64,000 bases of DNA from the NCBI GenBank assembly GCA_029238935.1, contig JAQZBN010000026.1, positions 1 through 64,000 on the forward strand, in the 5' to 3' direction. The position numbers and the translations under genes are program-made. The notes beneath the pieces are model-generated. The model made no database searches. It worked only from the letters and a program-made list of their open reading frames with translations, and was not told where the DNA came from. Source of the DNA: Herbinix sp. (GTDB lineage Bacteria; Bacillota; Clostridia; Lachnospirales; Lachnospiraceae). Shown here piece after piece: positions 9,250-18,129 of the stretch (the stretch's first letter is position 1; every line of letters starts with the position of its first letter).

Positions 9250-10440
9250 ATGAGCTCACTACTGAAAAAAGGTAAAAAAATTATGAAAAGCTTGGTACTA
9301 AACGGTTATATTTTATGTACTAAGCTTTTTGCTGTACAGAAAAATGCGATTATGTTTGAGAGTAACATAGCAAGAAACTATACTGGGAATCCTCGCGCTA
9401 TTTATGAAGAAATGGTTCGCCAAGGGCTCGACCGAAAGTATCGTTGCTATATTATTCTGGAGGATACCAATATTTTGGTCCCGGGAGCCGCAAAAAAAGT
9501 AAAGAGAAACAGATTCTATTACTTTTATGTTATGGCTATAACAGGAATCTGGGTCAGTGATTCGAGGCTACCCAAATACCTGATGAAACGACCTCAGTGT
9601 ACCTACATTCAAACCTGGCATGGAACTCCTTTGAAAAAATTAGGACTGGATATGGATACCGTATTTATGGCAGGAGAAAATGGAATAGAGGAGTATAAGA
9701 AGAATTTCTATGATAATGCTCAAACTTGGGATTATTTAATTTCACAGAACCAGTACTCCAGTGAAATATTCCGTAGAGCCTTCGGGTTTCAGAAGGAAAT
9801 GCTTGAAATCGGTTATCCCCGTAACGATGTATTATTCCAGAAAAATACGACGGAAGAGATTGTGAAGCTAAAGAAGAAACTGGGTCTTCCTCTCGATAAA
9901 CGAATTATATTATACGCGCCGACCTGGCGAGACAATGAGTTTTACAAGGAAGGAAGATATAAATTTAATCCTAAGATTGATTTTTCGATGCTTCAGAATG
10001 AATTTGAGAGGGATACTGTCCTGATAGTTAAATATCACTATTTGATTATGGATCAAATTGATTGGTCTTCCTACGAAGGATTTATTTATACCTATGACAT
10101 GAGTTACGATATCTCTGTTCTTTATCTGGTTGCAGATATGCTAATCACCGATTATTCCTCGGTTATGTTTGATTATAGTCTGTTAAAACGTCCTATGTTA
10201 TTTTACTGCTATGATTTAGAGGAGTATAAGGATACCTTACGGGGATTTTATTTTGACTTTTTAGCAGAAGCACCGGGTCCTGTGGTATTAGAAACAAGGG
10301 AGCTTGTAGAAGCAATCCGAACATACCGATATGACAATTATACCGATCGTTATGAAGCATTCGGAAAGAAATATAACCATGCGGATGATGGTACTGCCTC
10401 ACAGAAGGTAATAAAACTAATTGAGCAAAAATGTAAGTAA
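9250..10440 (+). CDS. CDP-glycerol glycerophosphotransferase family protein
   Basis: The 396-residue protein is a stand-alone TagF/TagB-type transferase that would add glycerol-phosphate units from CDP-glycerol to a membrane-linked acceptor. The family motifs QTWHGTPLKKLG, IGYPRNDVLF, LYAPTWRDNEF and MLITDYSSVMFDYSLLKRP are all present, including the active-site His of WHGTP. Its C-terminal half closely resembles that of the fused transferase at 4729. There is no signal peptide, so it is probably membrane-associated by a basic N-terminus. It starts 23 bp after tagD. Confidence 0.9.
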   Translation: MSSLLKKGKKIMKSLVLNGYILCTKLFAVQKNAIMFESNIARNYTGNPRAIYEEMVRQGLDRKYRCYIILEDTNILVPGAAKKVKRNRFYYFYVMAITGIWVSDSRLPKYLMKRPQCTYIQTWHGTPLKKLGLDMDTVFMAGENGIEEYKKNFYDNAQTWDYLISQNQYSSEIFRRAFGFQKEMLEIGYPRNDVLFQKNTTEEIVKLKKKLGLPLDKRIILYAPTWRDNEFYKEGRYKFNPKIDFSMLQNEFERDTVLIVKYHYLIMDQIDWSSYEGFIYTYDMSYDISVLYLVADMLITDYSSVMFDYSLLKRPMLFYCYDLEEYKDTLRGFYFDFLAEAPGPVVLETRELVEAIRTYRYDNYTDRYEAFGKKYNHADDGTASQKVIKLIEQKCK

Positions 10441-10464
10441 ATTAAGAAGAAAGGCAGGAGTAAT

Positions 10465-11601
10465 ATGAAATCAATTGGATATCTGATATTTGCGATGGTT
10501 TATTATATCTGCCACCTTTTCCCGGTCAAAGCAAAAAAAGTTATGTGCATCATGACCCATGATGATGGAGAAGGAAGTAATGTCAGTATCGTTGCCAAGG
10601 CACTAAAGGAAGCAAAGAGGGGATTTACCTTAACTTATATAACCAAGAGCGAAACGATGGCTGTAAAGAGCCTGACAGGACTGAAAAAGGTAATCTCTTT
10701 TTTCTTGTTTAAACCGTATGAACTGGCCACGTCAGAATATATCCTGCTGGACAACGTTTTTTTACCCTTAGCTTATGTAAATAGGAGAAAGAAAGTTAAG
10801 ATCATTCAACTATGGCATGGAACCGGAACAATAAAAAAGTTTGGACAGGATGTCAATACCGGTAAGTTAAAAAGTCTGGAACAGAGAGCAAATAAAAATA
10901 TAACTCATCTGATTGTGAATTCACCCGCGGTTAAAAAATTATATGCAGGAGCTTTTGGTATTGAAGAGGATAAAGTGTATCCAATCGGTATGCCAAAGAC
11001 GGACGAACTCTTACAAAGAATTCAACGGGCAGAACAATTACAGAAAAATAAAGACAAAGAACAAATTTATCAAAAATATAACATCCCTGCAGATAAAAAA
11101 TTAGTGCTATATGCACCTACCTTTCGGGATCAAGAAGTGAAGAACCCAAAGGTAGCAAAGCAGTTAGAGGAGATTGAGAGGGAACTCAGTGAGGAATATT
11201 ATTTAGGGTTAAGATTGCATCCCCATGTTGCAGAGTCCTTTCAAAATAACACTCTTAATAGTAGAGTATGTCAATTGTCCTATGAAACAGATTTAAATTC
11301 ACTACTTATGGCTTCAGACGTATTGATTACTGACTATTCCTCCATATTGTTTGATTATTCCCTGACGGAACGACCTATGGTATTTTATGCTTATGATCTA
11401 GAAGAGTTTTCTGAGAATGGACGAGGCTTCTATGAAGATTATATCAGATATATTCCAGGACCGGTTGCACATACGGGAGAAGAAGTGGCAGAAATACTGA
11501 ATGAACATAGGTTAGACAGTAATCAGGTGAAAGCATTCAAAGAAACATATTTTTATTACTTGGATGGGAAAGCTACGAAGCGGTTAATTGATTTAATGTA
11601 A
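10465..11601 (+). CDS. CDP-glycerol/ribitol phosphotransferase family protein
   Basis: This third CDP-polyol transferase has 378 residues, with a hydrophobic N-terminus (SIGYLIFAMVYYICHLFPV) that may tether it to the membrane. Motifs are LWHGTGTIKKFG, IGMPKTDELL, LYAPTFRDQE, LRLHPHV and VLITDYSSILFDYS. The GTGTIKKF variant differs from the GTPLKKL of its two neighbours, which suggests a different acceptor or polyol. It is last in the cluster, 24 bp after the previous gene with an AGGCAGGAG site, and is followed by a bidirectional terminator. Confidence 0.88.
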   Translation: MKSIGYLIFAMVYYICHLFPVKAKKVMCIMTHDDGEGSNVSIVAKALKEAKRGFTLTYITKSETMAVKSLTGLKKVISFFLFKPYELATSEYILLDNVFLPLAYVNRRKKVKIIQLWHGTGTIKKFGQDVNTGKLKSLEQRANKNITHLIVNSPAVKKLYAGAFGIEEDKVYPIGMPKTDELLQRIQRAEQLQKNKDKEQIYQKYNIPADKKLVLYAPTFRDQEVKNPKVAKQLEEIERELSEEYYLGLRLHPHVAESFQNNTLNSRVCQLSYETDLNSLLMASDVLITDYSSILFDYSLTERPMVFYAYDLEEFSENGRGFYEDYIRYIPGPVAHTGEEVAEILNEHRLDSNQVKAFKETYFYYLDGKATKRLIDLM

Positions 11602-11614
11602 GCTACTAATAAAG

Positions 11615-11697
11615 AAGGCTGTTGCCAAAACATTTCTTTATCAAACACTTGAGTACTCAAGATGGATTGAATATAAGAGATGTTTGGCAACAGCCTT
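11615..11697. terminator. Bidirectional terminator between convergent genes
   Basis: Long arms AAGGCTGTTGCCAAA and TTTGGCAACAGCCTT enclose an inner perfect palindrome CTTGAGTACTCAAG. T-rich sequence follows on both strands. It separates the wall-polymer cluster from the oppositely oriented LCP gene. Confidence 0.85.
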
Positions 11698-11706
11698 TTA
11701 TATAAT

Positions 11707-12738
11707 TTATTTACTTGTTCGAATTCCTTCGATATAAGTGGAATAATCTTGTACCGTTTTTGTTGTTGTATAATTTGTACTTTCAAATAAAAACTCATGC
11801 AATTTAACTACATTAGCTTGTAAATCGATGGGGAACACATAGGAGACTTTTTTATAAGTGTGAGCATCCTTTTCGAAGGGAAAACCAGTCTCATCCACGA
11901 TATTATAAGAAAGAACATCCTTTGCAAGACCAATTAACTCCAAAGAATTTAGATTAGTATATACTTGAGGAAAGATTTCATCAATCAGTGAAGTCATGGT
12001 TGCAAGATCTGCCTTCTTAGCTTTCTCGAAGATTTTGCTAAGAACAATTCTCTGACGCTCCGTACGTTTAAAGTCACCACCAGCGGTATAACGAATTCTT
12101 GCATAAGCAGTAGCCTGTGTACCATTGACTAACTGAGTACCGGATGAAGCAAGACCTTTTACATCGGTACCGTTAATGCGATTTAGTTCTCTTACATAAC
12201 CATTCAGTGTTTTTAATTCTTCATCGGTAACGTCAATCGTAATACCACCTAATTCATCTATAACATTTACGACGGCTTGGAAGTTAACTGTTACGTATTC
12301 TTTGATATCCAAATCAAAATTAGTATTGATCGTACTTAATGCGAGAGAGTAACCACCTTTAAAATAGGCTGCATTGATTTTGTCATAACCTTCATTTGGG
12401 ATATTAACATAGGTATCACGGTAGATAGATGCTAGTTTGATATCCTTGGTTTTGTTATTGATACTTACAATAATAATGGTATCACTATGAGTACTATCCT
12501 CAAGAGCATTCTGCCTTGAGTCGACACCAAATACAACAATATTTCGATATCCTTCCAGTTGTGGGTTGTCCAGATCATCATTTTGCTGGATTTGCTTATC
12601 ATCGTCATTGTCGTAGTTGATACTTTTAAAAGTATCAAAAATTTTAACTCCAATAAATAGCATAATTACTACAACAACTTCTATTAATAAGATACGAAAT
12701 AGTCTTCCCTGCTTTTTCTTTTTTCTTTTCTCTTTCAT
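11707..12738 (-). CDS. LytR-CpsA-Psr (LCP) family cell-wall polymer ligase
   Basis: LCP enzymes transfer lipid-linked teichoic acids or capsule to peptidoglycan outside the membrane. The 343-residue protein has a basic N-terminus, one membrane helix (RILLIEVVVVIMLFIGVKIF) and an extracellular LCP domain with conserved arginines and aspartates: SDTIIIVSI, ASIYRDTYV, and YARIRYTAGGDFKRTERQR. An AGGCAGGAG site precedes the ATG. It shares a - strand operon with the sugar-phosphate transferase and faces the teichoic-acid cluster, which fits a role in attaching that polymer. Confidence 0.92.
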   Translation of the reverse strand: MKEKRKKKKQGRLFRILLIEVVVVIMLFIGVKIFDTFKSINYDNDDDKQIQQNDDLDNPQLEGYRNIVVFGVDSRQNALEDSTHSDTIIIVSINNKTKDIKLASIYRDTYVNIPNEGYDKINAAYFKGGYSLALSTINTNFDLDIKEYVTVNFQAVVNVIDELGGITIDVTDEELKTLNGYVRELNRINGTDVKGLASSGTQLVNGTQATAYARIRYTAGGDFKRTERQRIVLSKIFEKAKKADLATMTSLIDEIFPQVYTNLNSLELIGLAKDVLSYNIVDETGFPFEKDAHTYKKVSYVFPIDLQANVVKLHEFLFESTNYTTTKTVQDYSTYIEGIRTSK

Positions 12739-12784
12739 TATGATTGCTCCTGCCTTAAGATGCTGGTAATGTCACAAGTAGTTG

Positions 12785-14209
12785 TCAATATGCGTTTTTG
12801 TTGATAAAACCCTTGAATATGGTCAAGAATAATATCTTGATATCAAGTCCTAACGTCCAATTTTCGATGTAATATAAATCGTGATCGATACGCTTACGTA
12901 TGGAAGTGTCTCCGCGATAACCGTTTATTTGTGCCCATCCGGTTAATCCTGGACATACTTGATGTTTAATCATATATCTTGGAATTTCTTCTTTAAATTT
13001 ATCAACAAAGAAGGGGCGTTCCGGTCTTGGACCTACTAAACTCATATCACCCTTTAAAACATTGAATAATTGAGGAAGCTCATCGATGCTAGTCTTACGA
13101 ATAAACTTGCCAATTCCTGTAACTCGAGGATCTTTATTGGTTGTCCATGCTTTTTTCTCGGTACCTTCTGTTTGAACTTCCATCGAACGGAATTTATACA
13201 TTTTGAATTCTTGATTATGTTTACCAATTCTTATCTGTGAGAATATAATTGGTCCTTTGGAAGTAAACTTAATCAAAATAGCTACAATGATCATCGGAAG
13301 TGCGAAAATCAGTAAAGCAAAAATTGCTCCGAAGATATCTACAACCCGCTTAATTATTTTATTAAAGGTATTACTCAGTGGAACATTACGAATATTAATA
13401 ACAGGAAGACCATTCAAATCTTCAATGTAGGGAAGTGTGGGTATAAAATTATGGTAATCCGGTACAAATTTTGTATGGACACCGGATTTTTCACAGATTC
13501 CTACGATCTGTTCCAGCTTACTGTATTCATTAATACTCAGTGTAATAGCGATCTCATCCAGAACCATTTTTGATAAGAAAGCTTCCAAATGATAGACAGT
13601 ACCAATGACAGGAACTTTCTTGTACATGGTTCCGACTTCCATATTGTCGTCTAAGATCCCATGAATATAGTATCCCCATTGTGGATTAGCAAATATACGG
13701 TCAATGTAGCTTTCTGTAGCACGGCTGTATCCAACTAAAATTACATGTTTTAAATTATAGCCTCTTTTTCTTGCAGTACGAAGACTATAGGAAAGGATAT
13801 AGCGAAATAATATTGTTAGCAGGATATTTACGACATAAAATAAAGCAAGAAATGGACGGGAATAATTACTACTAACTTTTAAAAATGTTAAAATAAGAGT
13901 AAAGTATGCGATACCAAAGGAATTTGCTTTTACAACATTAAATATCTCTACTCGTTTACGTTTTCCTCTCTTGGGCATATAGAGCCCAGATAGATAATAG
14001 ATGATTAGGTAAACCGGCAATACATAAATCAAATTTCTTGCGTATACCGGGAGAGATAAAAATCGCTTATTCTCCAAAGTTAAAAGAGCAATTTGTTTTA
14101 ATGGACTATAAAATCTTAAATAATACGATACAAGATAAGATATTACAATCACCAGGGCATCCAAGATAACATGGATCCGATTTAACATTTTTTGATTATC
14201 TTTAATCAT
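12785..14209 (-). CDS. Undecaprenyl-phosphate sugar phosphotransferase (polyprenyl glycosylphosphotransferase)
   Basis: This enzyme class starts polysaccharide synthesis by moving a sugar-1-phosphate onto undecaprenyl phosphate. The 474-residue protein has about four N-terminal membrane helices, a central CoA-binding-like domain (KHVILVGYSRATESYID), a further helix near residue 285 and a C-terminal transferase domain with KFRSM, TSIDELPQLFNVLKGDMSLVGPRPE-type motifs and PGLTGWAQ. It is of the WbaP/CpsE group. It is 46 bp upstream of the LCP gene in the same direction. The substrate sugar cannot be read from sequence. Confidence 0.92.
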   Translation of the reverse strand: MIKDNQKMLNRIHVILDALVIVISYLVSYYLRFYSPLKQIALLTLENKRFLSLPVYARNLIYVLPVYLIIYYLSGLYMPKRGKRKRVEIFNVVKANSFGIAYFTLILTFLKVSSNYSRPFLALFYVVNILLTILFRYILSYSLRTARKRGYNLKHVILVGYSRATESYIDRIFANPQWGYYIHGILDDNMEVGTMYKKVPVIGTVYHLEAFLSKMVLDEIAITLSINEYSKLEQIVGICEKSGVHTKFVPDYHNFIPTLPYIEDLNGLPVINIRNVPLSNTFNKIIKRVVDIFGAIFALLIFALPMIIVAILIKFTSKGPIIFSQIRIGKHNQEFKMYKFRSMEVQTEGTEKKAWTTNKDPRVTGIGKFIRKTSIDELPQLFNVLKGDMSLVGPRPERPFFVDKFKEEIPRYMIKHQVCPGLTGWAQINGYRGDTSIRKRIDHDLYYIENWTLGLDIKILFLTIFKGFINKNAY

Positions 14210-14259
14210 ATGAAATACCTACTTTTTATACAGTTGTTTTCAGGTGCAATGTCTCTACT

Positions 14260-14288
14260 ATAATACATGATTAAATAAAAATCTACAA
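14260..14288 (-). promoter_or_regulatory. Candidate promoter for the polyprenyl transferase-LCP operon
   Basis: On the - strand, TTGTAG (14288-14283), a 17-bp spacer and TATTAT (14265-14260), about 50 bp before the start at 14209. Confidence 0.5.
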
Positions 14289-14460
14289 TATAATTTTTAT
14301 TAATTTTTTACTTCAAACCTTAAGATTATTGAAAGAAATATGGAAAAGATATGTGAACGATTTTTTGAAAAATTTTCACAATCTAAACACAAAGTATTGT
14401 TACACTATTAATATAATCGAAATCAAAAGAAATATTAGATTACGGAAAGGGGAATTTGTT

Positions 14461-15981
14461 ATGTCAGATTTTGATAACGGTCAAAAGCCGGATTTGGGGC
14501 AGAACCCGGAATTACAATATAGAGAGAATGAGCAAGGAGGTATTTCGGGTTATCAGCAGGAGCCGGTGAAAAGACAACCGGAATATAATTTTTGGGCGGA
14601 GCGAATCTCTGACAATACTAAGGATAACGGATCCGCTAATCCAAGTTGGGGATATCAAAGCGGATATCAAAATGGATATCAAAACTATACTTATAATCCA
14701 AATCAAACAATCAATGTTCAAGATAGTAAAAAGCCAAGAAAAAAAGGTCCGTTTCGTTTTATTGCCAAAGCAGTAAGCTTTGGACTAATCGCTTGTGTAA
14801 CATTTTTAATTTTTCAAAGTGTTTATTATGTGGTTAATCCTGGTGCAAGAAAGTCTTCTTATGAAGCTGATCAGAATATCGGTGATATATTAAATATCGA
14901 TCCACCGGCGAAGGATGTACCTGAGGTAGAAAACACAAGTGTTTCTCCCGTAGAACTGACAGAACGTACCGTGATTACAAAGGTAGTAGAGAATACCATG
15001 CCAGCAATCGTATCAATCCGAGTTGCTTCAAAACAGGAATATAACTGGTTTGGCCAATCCTATGAGCAGGAAGTGGAAGGCAGCGGATCCGGAATTATAG
15101 TCGGTCAGGATGAGAAGGAACTTTTAATCGCAACAAATAACCATGTTGTAGAAGGTGCAGCTACCATAGCAGTCGATTTTATCGATGGAACCGAAGCAGA
15201 GGCTATTATTAAGGGTACCGATCCAATTGCCGATCTTGCAGTTGTTGCCATTGATATTTCTAAGATAAAAAAAGAGACATTAGATGCAATTACGGTTGCT
15301 AAGCTGGGGAATTCTGATGATGTAAGTGTTGGAGAGATGTCCATAGCAATTGGAAATGCACTTGGATACGGACAATCCGTAACGGTAGGTTATATCAGTG
15401 CAAAAGACAGAGATGTATCAGTTTCTGATGGTTATGAAACAAAGACAATGGTATTACTACAAACGGATGCAGCAATTAATCCTGGTAACAGTGGTGGCGC
15501 ATTATTAAATATCAAGGGAGAAGTTATAGGTATTAATACGATTAAATATGCATCAAATGATGTGGAAGGTATGGGGTATGCAATCCCTATCTCCAGAGCT
15601 ATTCCTATTATTGAGGAATTAAAGACCAGAGAAACCTTAAGTGCAGAGGAACAAGGTTATCTTGGTATTACAGGCAGTGATGTAACAGAAGATGTATCCG
15701 TTTCATATAACATGCCGATCGGTGTATTCGTATATGAAGCATCTCCAGGAGGAGCAGCAGATAAAGCAGGAATCAAGCAAGGAGATATCATAACAAAACT
15801 CAATGATATGGAGATTACATCAATTACACAATTAAAAGAAAAAGTAAATAGTATGAGAATTGGAACTGAAGTTAAGATAACCTTGATGCGTAATACAAAT
15901 GGATCTTATGAGGAACAAGAGATTACTGTTGTTTTAGGAGAAAGACCAAAGGTTAATACTGAAACATTACCAGAAAATTAA
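14461..15981 (+). CDS. Membrane-anchored HtrA/DegP-type serine protease with PDZ domain
   Basis: This is a protein-quality-control protease facing the cell exterior. The 506-residue form has a hydrophilic cytoplasmic N-terminus rich in Gln, Asn, Gly and Tyr with GYQ-type repeats (about 64-80), a membrane helix at about 101-124, a trypsin-like domain with His-228 (NNHVV), Asp-258 (ADLAVV) and Ser-344 (GNSGG), and one PDZ domain at the C-terminus. The catalytic triad is complete. The track starts at 14329, but ATG 14461 follows AAAGGGGA and is preferred. It is monocistronic with a clear terminator. Confidence 0.93.
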   Translation: MSDFDNGQKPDLGQNPELQYRENEQGGISGYQQEPVKRQPEYNFWAERISDNTKDNGSANPSWGYQSGYQNGYQNYTYNPNQTINVQDSKKPRKKGPFRFIAKAVSFGLIACVTFLIFQSVYYVVNPGARKSSYEADQNIGDILNIDPPAKDVPEVENTSVSPVELTERTVITKVVENTMPAIVSIRVASKQEYNWFGQSYEQEVEGSGSGIIVGQDEKELLIATNNHVVEGAATIAVDFIDGTEAEAIIKGTDPIADLAVVAIDISKIKKETLDAITVAKLGNSDDVSVGEMSIAIGNALGYGQSVTVGYISAKDRDVSVSDGYETKTMVLLQTDAAINPGNSGGALLNIKGEVIGINTIKYASNDVEGMGYAIPISRAIPIIEELKTRETLSAEEQGYLGITGSDVTEDVSVSYNMPIGVFVYEASPGGAADKAGIKQGDIITKLNDMEITSITQLKEKVNSMRIGTEVKITLMRNTNGSYEEQEITVVLGERPKVNTETLPEN

Positions 15982-16001
15982 AAATAGAAACGTCTTTCAT
16001 T

Positions 16002-16039
16002 GGACTTATCTGTAAGTTGACAAGCGAGCAGATAAGTCC
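16002..16039 (+). terminator. Terminator after the HtrA gene
   Basis: GGACTTATCTG pairs with CAGATAAGTCC, followed by TTTCTTTCT. Confidence 0.85.
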
Positions 16040-16082
16040 TTTCTTTCTACCATATTTTAATATAAGCTTTCAGATTCTTCTA

Positions 16083-16111
16083 TTGTAGTATAAGATTATA
16101 TCAGTTATAAT
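16083..16111 (+). promoter_or_regulatory. Candidate promoter for the ClpX-like gene
   Basis: TTGTAG (16083-16088), a 17-bp spacer and TATAAT (16106-16111), about 48 bp before ATG 16159. Confidence 0.55.
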
Positions 16112-16158
16112 GTGAAATTATAAGTTACTATGGCGGTTTGGTATTAAGGAGGATACGG

Positions 16159-17583
16159 ATGAGTAATATGAATGATAATGATAAAGATAAGAATATAAAT
16201 ATAGAAGAAAAGCATGAACATAAAGGGGATTACGAGGACATCTGCTATATCTGCAGAAGACCGGAGAGCAAGGCTGGTAAGATGATCAAGATCCCTCAGA
16301 ATATTAGCATTTGTGCAGATTGTATGCAGAAGACTTTTGATACAATTAACAAAGGGGATAATCCTTATATGCAAATGATGGGGATGCCTCCGAATATGAT
16401 TAATTTATCTAATCTTCAGAATGAAATTCCTAAAACGCAAAAGATAAAGCGAAAAAGTAAGGAAGAAGAACAAGTGGCACAGGAACCATTCGAGCGGAAG
16501 AAAGTGCCCTCCCCTCATATAATAAAAGGACAGCTGGATGATTTTGTGATCGGTCAGGATCATGCAAAGAAAGTGATCTCTGTGGCAGTATACAATCATT
16601 ATAAGAGAATAAGTTCCTTAAAAGATGGTAGTTATGATATTGAAAAATCAAATATGCTGATGGTTGGACCTACCGGTAGTGGTAAGACTTATCTTGTAAA
16701 AACCTTAGCAAAACTCCTAGATGTTCCGTTAGCAATTACAGATGCGACCTCTTTGACAGAGGCAGGTTATATTGGAGACGATGTGGAAAGCGTATTATCG
16801 AAGCTTCTCCAGGCAGCGGACAATGATGTAGAAAAAGCGCAAAGAGGTATTGTATTTATTGATGAGATCGATAAAATAGCAAAAAAACGAAATACGAACA
16901 GCCGTGATGTCAGCGGGGAATCTGTGCAGCAAGGATTATTAAAATTACTGGAAGGAAGCGATGTTGAGGTTCCGGTTGGAGCTACATCAAAGAATGCAAT
17001 GGTTCCGCTTACAACAATGAATACCTCTAATATATTATTTATCTGCGGAGGAGCTTTTCCGGATCTGGATAAAATCATCAAGGCAAGACTAAATAAACAA
17101 TCCTCCATTGGGTTTAAAGCCGATCTTAAGGATAAGTATGATGAGGAACCAAATTTGTTGCAAAAAGTAACAGTAGAGGATTTGAGAGAATACGGTATGA
17201 TTCCTGAATTCTTGGGTAGATTACCAATTCTATTCTCCTTAGAAGGATTAACAAAAGAAATGCTCATTAAGGTATTAAAAGAACCAAAAAATGCAATCCT
17301 AAAACAGTACCAAAGATTGTTACTGCTTGACGAAGTGGATCTGCAATTTGATGATGAGGCATTGGAAGCGATTGCAGAAAAAGCCTTGGATAAAAAGACT
17401 GGTGCTAGAGCCTTGAGAGCGATTATTGAAGAATTCATGCTGGATGTTATGTATGAAATCCCTAAGGATGAGAATATCGGCAGAGTACTTATTACAAGAG
17501 AGTACATTGAAGGAAAAGGTGTTCCTGTCATAGAGATGAGAGGGAGCTTAAAAACTAAGCTGATTACAGAAGCCCAAATATAA
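16159..17583 (+). CDS. ClpX-like AAA+ unfoldase
   Basis: ClpX unfolds proteins and feeds them to ClpP. The 474-residue protein has an N-terminal zinc module with Cys-29, 32, 52 and 55 (CYIC, CADC), Walker A GPTGSGKT (170-177), pore loop GYIG (203-206), Walker B IVFIDEID and the ClpP-docking IGF tripeptide (317-319), so ClpP interaction looks possible. It is about 50 residues longer than E. coli ClpX, mainly from an extended zinc module and linker. The RKH pore loop is replaced by a sequence without that motif (ATSKNAMVPL). ClpP and trigger factor genes are not adjacent, so it may be a paralogue. ATG 16159 follows AAGGAGG and is preferred over the track start. Confidence 0.88.
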   Translation: MSNMNDNDKDKNINIEEKHEHKGDYEDICYICRRPESKAGKMIKIPQNISICADCMQKTFDTINKGDNPYMQMMGMPPNMINLSNLQNEIPKTQKIKRKSKEEEQVAQEPFERKKVPSPHIIKGQLDDFVIGQDHAKKVISVAVYNHYKRISSLKDGSYDIEKSNMLMVGPTGSGKTYLVKTLAKLLDVPLAITDATSLTEAGYIGDDVESVLSKLLQAADNDVEKAQRGIVFIDEIDKIAKKRNTNSRDVSGESVQQGLLKLLEGSDVEVPVGATSKNAMVPLTTMNTSNILFICGGAFPDLDKIIKARLNKQSSIGFKADLKDKYDEEPNLLQKVTVEDLREYGMIPEFLGRLPILFSLEGLTKEMLIKVLKEPKNAILKQYQRLLLLDEVDLQFDDEALEAIAEKALDKKTGARALRAIIEEFMLDVMYEIPKDENIGRVLITREYIEGKGVPVIEMRGSLKTKLITEAQI

Positions 17584-17629
17584 GGGGGAATTCGTAGTTG
17601 GAGTAATCGCATTGGGGGAGGAATTTAGT

Positions 17630-17938
17630 ATGGGCAAGGTCGTTTCTTTGGTCAAGCATCTATTTAATAGGAAAGAACAGGACACGGATTATTTAGATGG
17701 GACAGAATTTGATAGTCAAGAGGAGCTGCTTTCGGAGACAGATCAAGAGGATCAGGAAAATTATTTTTGGCAAGAGGAAAATAAAGATCTTAAAGCTACT
17801 GGTGACACTGAGGAGGAAGACGAAGAATACGAGATTGTGGAACGGGAAATACTGCCCCAAAAGATTATCTGTCCCGATTGCGGGGGAATTACGCTGGAAG
17901 GTTTGGACTTTTGTGATAAATGCGGTGGTGAATTATAA
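17630..17938 (+). CDS. Small acidic protein with C-terminal zinc ribbon
   Basis: The 102-residue protein has a short basic N-terminus (GKVVSLVKHLFNRK), a very acidic middle (EEEDEEYEIVEREI) and a C-terminal CPDCGG...CDKCGG zinc ribbon. It is 46 bp after the ClpX-like gene, so the two are probably co-transcribed. ATG 17630 follows GGGGGAGG; the earlier TTG of the track lies at the edge of that site. No function is recognised; an adaptor or substrate role for the unfoldase is only a guess from position. Confidence 0.75.
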   Translation: MGKVVSLVKHLFNRKEQDTDYLDGTEFDSQEELLSETDQEDQENYFWQEENKDLKATGDTEEEDEEYEIVEREILPQKIICPDCGGITLEGLDFCDKCGGEL

Positions 17939-17957
17939 AAATTGCATAAATATTTTA

Positions 17958-17986
17958 TTGACAAAATAAATATTCAAGGTTATTAT
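17958..17986 (+). promoter_or_regulatory. Sigma-A promoter of the liv operon
   Basis: TTGACA (17958-17963), a 17-bp spacer and TATTAT (17981-17986). The start of transcription would be near 17993, only a few bases before the leader hairpin. Confidence 0.8.
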
Positions 17987-17997
17987 ATATGCAGAAC

Positions 17998-18057
17998 AAA
18001 GACGTTTGTATGCAGTGCAGAGACTTATTATTTTGGTCTTCTTAGCTAAACGTCTTT
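17998..18057 (+). promoter_or_regulatory. 5' leader hairpin of livJ
   Basis: AAAGACGTTT (17998-18007) pairs perfectly with AAACGTCTTT (18048-18057), with an inner AGAC/GTCT pairing and then AAATTTTA. It sits at the very 5' end of the predicted transcript. It could be an attenuator or an mRNA-stabilising stem; it matches no riboswitch class I know. Confidence 0.6.
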
Positions 18058-18129
18058 AAATTTTATCAACGGATACTCATACCAAGGGTACATATCATAA
18101 TGAGGATCCTAAAAACAGGAGGGAAATTT

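Noticed and set aside
16767-17612. 281-codon ORF on the - strand
   Set aside because: It is the antisense shadow of the ClpX-like gene, with Ser/Leu-rich composition and no domain.
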